A stretch of DNA of 64,000 bases from assembly GCF_001417815.1 (NCBI RefSeq), contig NZ_BCFK01000067.1:1-64000 (forward strand), in the 5' to 3' direction. The position numbers were made by a program, and so were the translations under genes. Positions 53,577-62,029 of the stretch are shown here, one piece after another. The stretch comes from Bifidobacterium aesculapii. Lineage in GTDB: Bacteria > Actinomycetota > Actinomycetes > Actinomycetales > Bifidobacteriaceae. Within the stretch, counting starts at the first letter, position 1, and each line of letters begins with the position of its first letter. The notes under the pieces were generated by a model. That model had not been told where the DNA came from. It worked only from the letters and a program-made list of their open reading frames with translations, and did no database searches.

Positions 53577-54809
53577 TCAGCAGGCCAACGCCGCCACCGG
53601 GCGCGGCGTGACGACCACTTCGTCGCCGGCGGCAAGACCGGCGGGCAGCTCGTTGGCCGGCAGCTGCACGGTGACCTTGAGCTGTTCGCCCTTGTTCCAA
53701 TGCGGGTATTCGCCGCTGGAGATCTCGCAGTCGACGCGCGCCACGGCACCAAGGAAGTGGATCACCTCGACGCGGGCGTGCTCGCCCGCCGCAGAATCGG
53801 CCTCGCCGGCACGCACGAGCGCGATGTTCTCCGGGCGCACGAGCACGGCCACCGGATCGCCCTGCTTCGAGCCGGGCAGCAGCGGCACGCGCTGGCCGAA
53901 CACCACGGCCTCGGTGCCGTCGGAAGCGCCGGGCAGACGGTTCGTCAGTCCGATGAACGTGGCCACATACTCGGTGGCGGGGCGCTGGTAGAGATCCTGC
54001 GGCGCGGCGATCTGCTCGATGCGGCCGTGGTTCATCACGCCGATGCGGTCGGCCACGGCGAGCGCCTCCTCCTGATCGTGCGTGACGAACACGGTGGTGG
54101 TGCCGGTGTTGAGCTGGATGCGGCGGATCTCGTCGCGCAGCTGGACGCGCACCTTCGCATCCAACGCGGAGAGCGGCTCATCGAGAAGCAGCACGCGCGG
54201 CTTGATGGCGAGCGCGCGGGCGAGGGCGACACGCTGCTGCTGGCCGCCGGACATCTGCTGCGTGTACTTGTTCGCCTGATCGGCGAGCCCGACGAGTTCA
54301 AGCTGCTCCATGGCCACCTTGCGGCGTTCGGCACGGCCCACGCCGCGCACCTCGAGGCCGAATTCGACGTTCTCGACGGCGGTCATGTGCGGGAACAGCG
54401 AGTACGCCTGAAACACCATGGACATGCCGCGCTTGTTGACGGGTACGCCGGTGACGTCCTGCCCGCCGACGACGATGCGCCCGCCCTGGATGTCCTCGAG
54501 GCCCGCGAGGGAGCGCAGCGCGGTGGACTTGCCGCAGCCGGAGCCGCCGAGCAGCACGACCATCTCGCCGGGTTTGATGTCGAGGTTGAAGTCGTCGAGG
54601 GCGTGCACGGTGGAGCCGGGGTAGATCTTGACGACGTCCTGCATCTGGATGCCACCGCCGCGGGTGGTGGAATCCTTGAGCAGGGCCTTGGCGGCCTTGG
54701 TGACGTCCTTGCCGCGCACGCCTTCGAGCGTGGCGGTCGGATCGTTCTTGAACGCGTCCTCGGCCTGCGCGGCGCCGCCGGCGGTGACGTTCTGGTCTGT
54801 GAGAGACAT
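53577..54809 (-). CDS. ABC importer ATP-binding protein (PotA/FbpC type)
   Basis: The 410-residue ATPase energises the importer encoded upstream. Walker A is GGSGCGKST (88-96); the signature MSGGQQQR, Walker B RVLLLDEP and the switch histidine (FVTHDQEEAL) follow, and a TOBE domain makes up the C-terminal third. The first ~50 residues (Ala/Lys/Asp-rich, to DSTTRGGGIQ) are additional to the usual family start. It is 3 bp after the second permease gene and ends the operon. The CUT2/Fe/polyamine group is indicated, not the exact solute. Confidence 0.94.
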   Translation of the reverse strand: MSLTDQNVTAGGAAQAEDAFKNDPTATLEGVRGKDVTKAAKALLKDSTTRGGGIQMQDVVKIYPGSTVHALDDFNLDIKPGEMVVLLGGSGCGKSTALRSLAGLEDIQGGRIVVGGQDVTGVPVNKRGMSMVFQAYSLFPHMTAVENVEFGLEVRGVGRAERRKVAMEQLELVGLADQANKYTQQMSGGQQQRVALARALAIKPRVLLLDEPLSALDAKVRVQLRDEIRRIQLNTGTTTVFVTHDQEEALAVADRIGVMNHGRIEQIAAPQDLYQRPATEYVATFIGLTNRLPGASDGTEAVVFGQRVPLLPGSKQGDPVAVLVRPENIALVRAGEADSAAGEHARVEVIHFLGAVARVDCEISSGEYPHWNKGEQLKVTVQLPANELPAGLAAGDEVVVTPRPVAALAC

Positions 54810-54812
54810 GGG

Positions 54813-55706
54813 TTACTTGCCTTCCTTGGGTTCGCCCGTACGGGATTTGCCGATGCGCTCGGAGATGAGGTCGAGCGCGACGAGCAGCACCACGCCGAAC
54901 AGCAGGGCGAGCAGCGACATGGCGGTGGAGATCTGGGAGTTGGACTGGCCGAGCTGGTAGAGCGCGACCTGCAGGTTCATGCGGCCGAGCAGCGAGGCGA
55001 CGGTGTATTCGCCCAGCACCACGGCGATGGAGATGAAGCTGGCGGACAGGATCGACTGCCACAGGTTCGGGATGATCACGCGGAAGAAGACCTTCGGCCA
55101 GGAGGCGCCGAGCGAGCGGGACGCTTCGACGAGGGTCTTGACGTCGATGGAGTTGAGACCCACGGCGATGGCGCGGAACGCGAACGGCATGACGAGCACG
55201 ACGTACGCGAAGCACAGCCAGATCGGGTTGGTGTCGAGCACCTGGGAGCTCAGCCAGCGGTAAATCGGTCCGAGACCGACGACGAGCACGATGGCGGGGA
55301 TGGTCAGCGGCAGGGTCGCCACCCATTCGATGGCGCGTTCGAGCGCCTTGGAGCGGATGTGCACGATCACCATGGTGGGCACCATGAGCAGCAGCATGAG
55401 CACGACGGTCACGAGGCACAGTCCAAGCGAGGCGCCGAGGCCCTGCCACAGGACGGTCAGGTCGGCGCCGAGCGATTCGCCGTTGCCGGTGAAGATCGCG
55501 ATCCAGGGCGCGGCGGACCAGCGCCCGGACAGCGGGTGGCGCAGCGTGAAGACGAGCATGGCGATGAGCGGCACGAACAGGAACGCCAGCGTGATGAACA
55601 GGATGACGAACTTGATGACGCTTTGCTTGCGCACGCGGGCGGCGCGCAGCTGCGGGGGCATGGCGCCCTTGACGGCGGCGGTCTGATTCTGGTTCACGTT
55701 CTTCAC
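54813..55706 (-). CDS. ABC importer permease 2
   Basis: The 297-residue inner-membrane protein has six helices and the EAA loop VEASRSLGASWPKVFFRVIIP that docks with the ATPase. The GTG at 55706 overlaps the stop of permease 1 by 4 nt (GTGA), which settles the start over longer in-frame readings inside the upstream gene. Confidence 0.93.
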   Translation of the reverse strand: MKNVNQNQTAAVKGAMPPQLRAARVRKQSVIKFVILFITLAFLFVPLIAMLVFTLRHPLSGRWSAAPWIAIFTGNGESLGADLTVLWQGLGASLGLCLVTVVLMLLLMVPTMVIVHIRSKALERAIEWVATLPLTIPAIVLVVGLGPIYRWLSSQVLDTNPIWLCFAYVVLVMPFAFRAIAVGLNSIDVKTLVEASRSLGASWPKVFFRVIIPNLWQSILSASFISIAVVLGEYTVASLLGRMNLQVALYQLGQSNSQISTAMSLLALLFGVVLLVALDLISERIGKSRTGEPKEGK

Positions 55707-56635
55707 TGCCAACGTCCGGCCCTCTTTTCCACGGCGTGGCTCAGCAGCATGACGATGGCCACGACGATGATCATCGCGAATGCCAGCACCTGGGCGAAGC
55801 CCTGCTGGTTGGGGTCCATCTCGTTGCGCATCGCGCCCTGGATCATCAGCGGCACGAGGATCGAACGCTGCGAGAACAGGGCGGCGGCCGTCGCGTACGC
55901 GGAGAACGCGGAGGCGAACAGCAGCAGGAACGCGGAGATGAAGCGGGGCGCGAGAATCGGCAGGGCGATGCGCGTCCAATACTGGACCGTGTTGCCGCCG
56001 AGCGACTCGCAGGCCTCACGCCACTGCGGGCGGATCGAATCGACCGCGGGCAGGAAGATGATGATCATCAGCGGAATCTGGAAGTAGCAGTACACGGTCA
56101 CAAGGCCCGGCAGGGAGCTCAGCCAGTTCGGGTTGACGGTCAGTCCGGTCACGGTCTTGATGAGCATCGTGCCGATGCCGTTGATGCCGATCGTCGCGAT
56201 GAACGCGAAGGCGAGCATGACGCCGCCGAACTGCGCGAGCACGGACGAGATCGCGGAGACCATGCGACGCAGCAGGCCGTTCGGCTTCGAACCGATGACG
56301 AGCGCGTAGGAGGCGAGGCCGCCGACGACCGCGCCGATCACCGAGGACGCGAGCGAGACGAGGATGGAGGTGACGAACGCGGAGACGGTGTTCGGCTCGA
56401 ACAGCTTCGTGAAGTTCTCGATCGTGAAGCCGCCGTCGCGCGTCTGGAACGCGCCGACGATCACGATGACGGTGGGCGCGAGCAGGAAGCACGCGGTGTA
56501 CGCGAAGAACGGGATCGTCACCGCGAAGGTGCCGAGCTCCTTGCGGTGCCGCGCGATCGCGGAGGAGGAAGAAGTAGCGGACGGGCCCGCGGCCTTGCCG
56601 GCGACGGACCCGTTCTGTGCGATTGCCGCAGTCAT
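55703..56635 (-). CDS. ABC importer permease 1
   Basis: The 310-residue protein has six helices after a ~35-residue Ser/Ala-rich N-terminus, and the EAA loop REACESLGGNTVQYWTRIALP. It pairs with permease 2 to form the membrane channel. It starts 32 bp after the binding-protein stop. This two-permease layout with a preceding binding protein is typical of polyamine, iron and phosphonate importers. Confidence 0.93.
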   Translation of the reverse strand: MTAAIAQNGSVAGKAAGPSATSSSSAIARHRKELGTFAVTIPFFAYTACFLLAPTVIVIVGAFQTRDGGFTIENFTKLFEPNTVSAFVTSILVSLASSVIGAVVGGLASYALVIGSKPNGLLRRMVSAISSVLAQFGGVMLAFAFIATIGINGIGTMLIKTVTGLTVNPNWLSSLPGLVTVYCYFQIPLMIIIFLPAVDSIRPQWREACESLGGNTVQYWTRIALPILAPRFISAFLLLFASAFSAYATAAALFSQRSILVPLMIQGAMRNEMDPNQQGFAQVLAFAMIIVVAIVMLLSHAVEKRAGRWQ

Positions 56636-56667
56636 GGGATTGGATTCCCTTGCAGACTCCGATCGGC

Positions 56668-57834
56668 TCAGTTGCCGATCGTCTTGTCCCAGTTGTTCTG
56701 GAGCCACTCGGTGATGCGGGTGGCGTCGTCGTTGGTGTAGGAGACCGGCTTGCCCTCGATGGTGATGGCGTCCTTGAGGGTGTCCTGGTCGACGGTGCCG
56801 TCCTCCTTCATCGAGGAGAGCAGGACCGGGTTGGCGCCGCCCTTGAACCACAGGTTCTGGGCTTCGGCGGAGTACAGGTACTCCTCCCACAGGCGGGCGG
56901 CCGCCGGGTGCGGGGCGTCCTTGTTGATGGCCTGATTGTAGTAGCTCACGACCTGGGCCTTCGGGAAGGTCTTGTACTCCCAGTTCACGCCCTTGGACTT
57001 GAGCTCCTTCTTGTAGGAGGCCTGGTTGTAGGTCCAGTCCATGACGACGCCGGTCTGGCCGGAGTCGATGGTGCCGTTGGTCACGTCCACGGTGGTGAGG
57101 TTGCCGGCGTCCTTGAGCTTCTTGAAGAAGTCGAGGCCGGGCTGCAGGTTCGTGGTGTCACCGCCGGCCAGCTGGTTGATCATCAGGTAGCCGTTGAAGG
57201 CGGCGCCGGCCTCGGCGGGCTTGCCGTTGAGGGCGACGGTGCCGGCGAACTTCGGGTCGAGCAGGTCGTTGATGGACTTGATGTCGCCGTACTTGTCCTT
57301 GTTCCAGCCGATGGACATGATGCCCGTGTAGTCGGCGTAGTAGGCGCCGTTCGCATCCTTGTTCTCATCCGGGATCTTGTCCCACGCCTGCACCTTGTAC
57401 GGGGCGAAGGAGTCGGTGGAGGTGGCGGCGATCTGCTGGCCGACGTCGAAGACGTCCGGCGCGGCGTCGGTGCCCTTGTTGGTCTTGGCGGCGTCGAGCT
57501 CCTCCTTGGAGGAAGCGTTCGGGTTGAGCTCGGTGACCTTGATCTTCGGGTACTTCTTCTTGAAGGTGGAGATGACCTCGCCGTAGTTGGACCAGTCGTG
57601 CGGCAGGGCGATGACGTTCAGGGCGCCTTCCTTCTCGGCGGCGGCGACGAGGTCGTCCATGGTGCCGAAGTCGGCGAGGGAGGTGGCCTTGGCGGACTTC
57701 TCATCGACGGTGACGGCCTTGCCGGCGGAGCCGGAGTCAGTGCCGGAGGATGCGTTCGACGAGCCGCAGGCGGCCATCGAGAACGCGAGCACGGCGGCGA
57801 TGGCGCCGGCCGCAAGCTTACGCAGGTTCTTCAT
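56668..57834 (-). CDS. ABC importer solute-binding lipoprotein
   Basis: The 388-residue protein has a lipoprotein signal peptide ending AFSMAACGSS, so the cysteine near residue 24 is lipidated. A Ser/Gly-rich linker leads to a two-lobed periplasmic-binding-protein fold (LNVIALPHDWSNYGEVISTF; YYADYTGIMSIGWNKDKYGD) of the spermidine/putrescine, iron and aminoethylphosphonate group. The ligand is not readable. It is the promoter-proximal gene of the operon; AAAGGAA lies ~8 nt before the ATG. Confidence 0.93.
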   Translation of the reverse strand: MKNLRKLAAGAIAAVLAFSMAACGSSNASSGTDSGSAGKAVTVDEKSAKATSLADFGTMDDLVAAAEKEGALNVIALPHDWSNYGEVISTFKKKYPKIKVTELNPNASSKEELDAAKTNKGTDAAPDVFDVGQQIAATSTDSFAPYKVQAWDKIPDENKDANGAYYADYTGIMSIGWNKDKYGDIKSINDLLDPKFAGTVALNGKPAEAGAAFNGYLMINQLAGGDTTNLQPGLDFFKKLKDAGNLTTVDVTNGTIDSGQTGVVMDWTYNQASYKKELKSKGVNWEYKTFPKAQVVSYYNQAINKDAPHPAAARLWEEYLYSAEAQNLWFKGGANPVLLSSMKEDGTVDQDTLKDAITIEGKPVSYTNDDATRITEWLQNNWDKTIGN

Positions 57835-58012
57835 GTGTGTTCCTTTACTCAACTTGCCTCTAGGGAGTCGGGGCTTTCCTTCGCGCTGTATTCACGCGGC
57901 CCATAATTCCAATTGAGAAAGGTACGAGCGCTATCTGTCGCGACACCGGATTCGAGGTGAACGCTCCGCGACCTTGCGAAGCGGTTCGGTGAATTCCCGG
58001 AAACTACAAGTA

Positions 58013-58041
58013 AATTGTGACGACTACGTCATTTTCGTCAA
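58013..58041 (-). promoter_or_regulatory. Promoter of the ABC importer operon
   Basis: Minus-strand TTGACG (58041-58036), 17-bp spacer, ACAATT (58018-58013), giving a ~170-nt leader. The surrounding 57985-58080 is AT-rich. No known riboswitch motif, including thiamine or cobalamin boxes, was seen in the leader. Confidence 0.6.
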
Positions 58042-58108
58042 TATTGCACGAATATCTGTTCCACTTCCACTCCCCATGCTACGTTTCGCGACGTCCCCAC
58101 TCAACGGA

Positions 58109-58198
58109 GCGAGGGGCGGCGATATTCTGTTTTGGACCGTAAAGACTTGGCCAGAGCGGCCCGGAGCGTGTCCAGAATAGAATATCGTCGCCCCTCGC
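58109..58198 (-). terminator. Long inverted repeat after ddl
   Basis: A 28-bp arm beginning GCGAGGGGCGGCGATATTC (58109-58136) pairs with one ending GAATATCGTCGCCCCTCGC (58171-58198), with three mismatches and a 34-nt loop. It follows the ddl stop by 43 bp. It is longer than an ordinary terminator and may be a relic element. Confidence 0.65.
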
Positions 58199-58241
58199 GG
58201 TCACCCACTAAAGAGCAGTACGGGCATCGGCGCGCGAAACG

Positions 58242-59369
58242 CTAGCGCAGCACACCTTCGATCAGGCGCGTGATGAGCGCGGTGTAGCCCACGCCGGTCG
58301 CCTCCCACGCCTTCGGATACATGGAGATCGGCGTGAAACCGGGCATCGTGTTGATCTCGTTGACCATCACGGTGCCGTCGGGCGTCACGAACGTGTCCAC
58401 GCGGCTCAGACCGGCGCCGTCGACCGCGACGAACGCGCGGCGGGCCACGTCGCGCACGTCCTCGAGGACGCTGACCGGCAGGTCCGCAGGCACTTCGACA
58501 TGGCTGGCGGACGCGTCCATGTACTTGGAGTCGAAATCGTAGAACTGGTCGTCGTCGTGATGGTCGAGCACGATCTCGCCCGGCCAGCTGGCCTCCGGCT
58601 CCTCGCCGGGTTCCGCGGCGAGCACCGCGCACTCGACCTCACGGCCGTCGATGCCCTGCTCGATGAGCACCTTCCAATCATGTTTGCCGGCCTCGGCGAT
58701 GGCGGCGGCGAGCACCGAAGCCTGCGCCGCACGGTCGCCCGTGGCGTCCTGCTCGACCTTGGTGACGCCGAAGCTGGAACCGGCGCGCGACGGCTTGACG
58801 AACAGCGGGTACTCGAGTCCGGCCTCCTCGACCTTCGCGAGCGCCTCCTCGGGGCGTACGATGCGCGCGTCGACCATCACGCCGGGCGCGGTGGGGATGC
58901 CGGCCGCACCCAGCACCACCTTCGTGTAGTGCTTGTCCATGCACGCGGCGGAGGCGAACACGCCGCAGCCGACGTACGGCACGTCCATCATCTCCAGCAG
59001 GCCCTGCACGGTGCCGTCCTCACCGTACGGGCCGTGCAGCACGGGGAACACGGCGTCGACGTGGCCGAGCGATTCGAGCGTGCCGTCGGCGTTGCGCGCG
59101 AAGAAGCCGTCCTGTCCCTGCGCGATGTCGAGCACGACGTCGCGCGAGCCGGCGGTCTTCTCGACGACCGGCAGCTCGCCGCCGTCGAGGTTCCAGCCGC
59201 GCGGATCGGCGCCGTCGACCAGCCACTTGCCGTCCTTGGTGATGCCTACCGGCACCGCCTCGAACCGGTCGGTGTCGAGCGCGCCCAGCACGCCCGCCGT
59301 CGAGATGCAGGAGATCGAATGTTCGTCGGCGCGGCCGCCATACAACACCACAATGCGCTTCTTGGTCAT
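58242..59369 (-). CDS. ddl: D-alanine--D-alanine ligase
   Basis: Ddl joins two D-alanines for the peptidoglycan stem peptide. The 375-residue protein starts KKRIVVLYGGRADEHSISCIS, has the N-terminal Rossmann-like part and the ATP-grasp region (LFVKPSRAGSSFGVTKV; FDSKYMD; GLSRVDTFVTPDGTVMVNEINTMPGFTP). GAGGAAA ~9 nt before ATG 59369 supports the start. The loop sequence FYDFDSKYMD is consistent with D-Ala-D-Ala rather than D-Ala-D-Lac specificity, though this is judged by eye. It is 72 bp after gpsA on the same strand. Confidence 0.96.
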   Translation of the reverse strand: MTKKRIVVLYGGRADEHSISCISTAGVLGALDTDRFEAVPVGITKDGKWLVDGADPRGWNLDGGELPVVEKTAGSRDVVLDIAQGQDGFFARNADGTLESLGHVDAVFPVLHGPYGEDGTVQGLLEMMDVPYVGCGVFASAACMDKHYTKVVLGAAGIPTAPGVMVDARIVRPEEALAKVEEAGLEYPLFVKPSRAGSSFGVTKVEQDATGDRAAQASVLAAAIAEAGKHDWKVLIEQGIDGREVECAVLAAEPGEEPEASWPGEIVLDHHDDDQFYDFDSKYMDASASHVEVPADLPVSVLEDVRDVARRAFVAVDGAGLSRVDTFVTPDGTVMVNEINTMPGFTPISMYPKAWEATGVGYTALITRLIEGVLR

Positions 59370-59441
59370 ATCGTTCGTTTCCTCGTTCGTTTCCACTGAC
59401 TGAATCGGTTCCGGGTACCGTATCCTACTCCGCGGTGATTC

Positions 59442-60437
59442 CTACTCCGCGGTGATCTCGCGTCCGAACAGCTGGGAGAGCATGTCGGCGCAGGAGATGC
59501 CCTCGTCGAGCACGCGGCTCATCGCGTAGGCGAGCGGCGTGGGCACGCCGAGTTCGTCGCCGAGCGCGACGACGGCGCCGGTGGTGGGCACGCCTTCGGC
59601 GACGCCGTTGCTCACGCGCGTCGCCTCCTCCTTGCTCAATCCCTTGCCGAGATTCGCGCCGAACGTGTAGTTGCGGCTCAGCGGGGAGCCGCACGTGGCG
59701 ATCAGATCGCCCACGCCGGCGAGACCGGCGAACGTCTTCGGATCGGCGCCCGCCGCCTGGCCGAGCGCGGTGAGTTCGGCCAGGCCGCGCGTCTCGATCA
59801 TCGCGGCCGTGTTCTCGCCGTAGCCGGCGCCGCGCGCCATGCCGACGGCGAGCGCGACGACGTTCTTCAGCGAACCGCACATCTCGAGGCCGATCACGTC
59901 GGTGGTGACGAACGCCTTGAAGTAGTCGGTGGTGCACGCCTTGGCGACCTTCGTCGCGTTGTCGAGGTCCGTGCAGCCGACGACCGTGGCGGAGGGCTGG
60001 CGCAGCGCGATCTCCTTCGACAGGTTCGGGCCGGAGATGGCGGCGAAGCGTTCGGCCGGCAGGTCGAGGGATTCGCGCACGACCTCGTCCATGCGCTTGT
60101 TCGTGTTGCGTTCGATGCCCTTCATCAGGCTGACGACGATGGCGTCGTCGGGGATGAGTCCCTTAAATTCCTCGAGTGCGATGCGGGCGAACTGCGCGGC
60201 GATGGCGACGACGACGATCTCGGCATCCCTGACCGCTTCGGCGCGGTCGCCCGTGGCCGTCATGGCGTCCGGCAGACGCTCGATGAACGGCAGACGCACG
60301 TGATTGCGGTGGTTCGTGCGAATGCCTTCGACGATCTCGGGCTCCTTCGCCCACATCGTCACCTCGTTGCCGGCGTCGGCCAGCACCTGGCCGAAGGCGG
60401 TACCCCATGCGCCGGCTCCAAGAACGGTGATCTTCAT
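59442..60437 (-). CDS. gpsA: Glycerol-3-phosphate dehydrogenase [NAD(P)+]
   Basis: GpsA supplies glycerol 3-phosphate for phospholipid synthesis. The 331-residue protein begins KITVLGAGAWGTAFGQVLAD with the dinucleotide-binding GAGAWGTA (7-14). ISGPNLSKEIA and the catalytic Lys region (CGSLKNVVALAVGMARG) are present. AAGGAGC ~7 nt before ATG 60437 fixes the start. Just past its stop, the last 17 bp of the gene (TACTCCGCGGTGATT on the plus strand) are repeated in tandem at 59426-59457. Confidence 0.97.
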   Translation of the reverse strand: MKITVLGAGAWGTAFGQVLADAGNEVTMWAKEPEIVEGIRTNHRNHVRLPFIERLPDAMTATGDRAEAVRDAEIVVVAIAAQFARIALEEFKGLIPDDAIVVSLMKGIERNTNKRMDEVVRESLDLPAERFAAISGPNLSKEIALRQPSATVVGCTDLDNATKVAKACTTDYFKAFVTTDVIGLEMCGSLKNVVALAVGMARGAGYGENTAAMIETRGLAELTALGQAAGADPKTFAGLAGVGDLIATCGSPLSRNYTFGANLGKGLSKEEATRVSNGVAEGVPTTGAVVALGDELGVPTPLAYAMSRVLDEGISCADMLSQLFGREITAE

Positions 60438-60513
60438 TGCGTTGCTCCTTAACTCACCCACGCATGGGGTGCTGTATCCCTGCCTCGCGGCTACCGCCGC
60501 TCAGCGTCGCCTA

Positions 60514-60570
60514 ATGACAGTCCACTGGACTGTCATCTTAACGGCTCCGCCCATGCGCCGGCATGGGCGG
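60514..60570 (-). terminator. Double hairpin after plsC
   Basis: Two perfect stems: ATGACAGTCCA (60514-60524) with TGGACTGTCAT (60526-60536), and CCGCCCATGC (60547-60556) with GCATGGGCGG (60561-60570). They fill the plsC-gpsA gap and should end or attenuate plsC transcription. Confidence 0.7.
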
Positions 60571-60583
60571 CCTGTGCCGCGCG

Positions 60584-61483
60584 TCAGTCCCGCGCGGCGA
60601 TCGGCTTGCGGCTCATCGTGCGGTAATCCCAGTAGCCGTCTTCGGGGAACCGTTCGCCGCGAATCTCCTCGAGAAGCTCGTTGAGGCGGATGAACATGCG
60701 CCATTTGAGCGTTTCGACGGCTTCCACCGGCGGCTCGTCGCCCCACGAATCCATGCCTTCGAGCAGGTCCGCATAGTCGAGCTGATGGTCGTAGCACATG
60801 ACGACGTTCTTGCGTGGCCACGGCCACCAGTGGTTGATGGATGCGGCGCCCCAGGTGGCGGCGCAGAACAGCGGCACCTGCTTGCCGAGACGGCGGGAGG
60901 ATTCGAGCGCGATGTAGGCGGCACCCTCCTTGATGCTCATCACCCATTTCTTCGGATCGCGGGTCACGGTGCCTTCCGGCCAGACGGTGAGCGGACGGCC
61001 GGAGACGAGGATGTCGATGGAGGTCTCCTCGATCTGCTTGGCCTTGCCGGAATGGCGCTGGACCGGCTGCATGCCGACCAGCTGGAACCACTTGCCGATG
61101 AGCGGCCACTTCGCCATCTCGGCCTTGGCCATGTAACGCGGGCGACGGCCCATGTGGAACAGGCTGGCCATCGGCACGAACACGTCGAACATCGTCACAT
61201 GCGAGGCGGCGGTGATGAACGGGCCGCTCTCCGGCACGTTCTCCAGACCCCACGCGCGCGTTTTGCAGCTCGCATGGAAGACCACGTCGACGCCTTTGAG
61301 CAGGCGCGCGGTGCCTTTCGGGTTCTGTGCGTCAATCTCGCGCTGGTTGACGTGCCGGTCCGGTCCGGTCGGCAAGTCGCGCAGCGGGTCGACGAGGCGA
61401 TGCCGCTTCGCGAGTTCGGCGACGCGCTCGTCGCTCAGCGGTGCGACCGCGGATCGCGGCGACGGTTTTCCTTTGGATGCCAT
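60584..61483 (-). CDS. plsC: 1-acyl-sn-glycerol-3-phosphate acyltransferase
   Basis: The enzyme acylates lysophosphatidic acid to phosphatidic acid at the membrane. The 299-residue protein carries the HX4D motif as SHVTMFD (H95, D100), the substrate-binding MAKAEMAKWPLIGKWFQ and WPEGTVTRDP. It lacks the usual N-terminal membrane helix and has a ~70-residue polar leader instead. The plsC-gpsA-ddl order is common in actinobacteria and links phospholipid and wall precursor synthesis. No good ribosome binding site was found; CACAAT lies 7 nt before ATG 61483. Acyltransferases of other lipids cannot be excluded. Confidence 0.92.
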   Translation of the reverse strand: MASKGKPSPRSAVAPLSDERVAELAKRHRLVDPLRDLPTGPDRHVNQREIDAQNPKGTARLLKGVDVVFHASCKTRAWGLENVPESGPFITAASHVTMFDVFVPMASLFHMGRRPRYMAKAEMAKWPLIGKWFQLVGMQPVQRHSGKAKQIEETSIDILVSGRPLTVWPEGTVTRDPKKWVMSIKEGAAYIALESSRRLGKQVPLFCAATWGAASINHWWPWPRKNVVMCYDHQLDYADLLEGMDSWGDEPPVEAVETLKWRMFIRLNELLEEIRGERFPEDGYWDYRTMSRKPIAARD

Positions 61484-61593
61484 GCGCCCTATTGTGCCGC
61501 CAGCCTTGTACCGCACCGTAGTCACACCGCCGGCATCCATCGCGCCATCGCGTCTTCACACCGTCACTGCGCCATACAAGCCCGCGGAAATCG

Positions 61594-61773
61594 TGTGTGG
61601 CACAGTTGTGCTCCACACAAGCGCGCACATGGATAAGTGGGGGGTTGTGTGGAGCATTATCGCTCCACACAAATGTATACGGTTACGCATATGGGTTTGT
61701 GTGGAGCGATATCGCTCCACACTTCGCGTATCTCTCCCATGAATCTCATCATGTGGAGCACGACTGCTCCACA
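61594..61773. repeat. Four palindromes at exact 52-bp spacing (TGTGTGGAGC/GCTCCACACA)
   Basis: Hairpins with arms TGTGTGGAGC and GCTCCACACA lie at 61594-61619, 61645-61672, 61699-61722 and 61752-61773. Their centres are 61606.5, 61658.5, 61710.5 and 61762.5, each 52 bp apart. The third is a perfect 24-bp palindrome. The inner 4-8 bases vary between copies and the intervening ~26-bp segments are unrelated. The array lies in the 546-bp gap between plsC and a TetR gene; nothing else is seen there besides the hairpin and operator listed below. Confidence 0.88.
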
Positions 61774-61860
61774 ACAACTCTCGCACCCCTGATATGGCGC
61801 ACCATTCGACGCATACCTCCCGACGACCACCATTCTCGGCGACCCCATCAATCAATCAAT

Positions 61861-61913
61861 CGGCGCGTTTCTCGTGCGGAAACACGCGTGGCTTCCGCAC
61901 GAGAATCGCGCCG
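61861..61913. repeat. Dispersed hairpin repeat, copy 4 (divergent)
   Basis: CGGCGCGTTTCTCGTGCGGAA (61861-61881) pairs with TTCCGCACGAGAATCGCGCCG (61893-61913) with one mismatch. It has the same arm length and GCGCG-n-T-n-GTGCG layout as copies at 2860, 8082 and 16596, with substitutions matched on both arms. Confidence 0.7.
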
Positions 61914-61928
61914 AGACGACCCATATCT

Positions 61929-61954
61929 ACATACCGACCGACGGTATGTATACT
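61929..61954 (+). promoter_or_regulatory. TetR operator over the regulator/exporter promoter
   Basis: ACATACCG and CGGTATGT form a perfect inverted repeat with a 5-bp centre (61929-61949). It fills the spacer before a TATACT box (61949-61954); TCTACA at 61926-61931 is a weak -35. Typical layout for an autorepressed TetR gene. Confidence 0.8.
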
Positions 61955-62029
61955 GGGTGGAGCAGTATGCAGCAATCGGACGGAATCCCCCGGGAAATCC
62001 GCGGGGCGCACCGCGAAGGGAGACACGAC

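Noticed and set aside
57835-58012. Riboswitch in the ABC importer leader
   Set aside because: A ~170-nt leader is predicted, but no conserved thiamine, cobalamin or other riboswitch core could be found by eye.
61594-61773. CRISPR array
   Set aside because: Spacing is regular, but the putative repeats are palindromes whose inner bases differ from copy to copy, there are only four, and no cas gene is present in the window.
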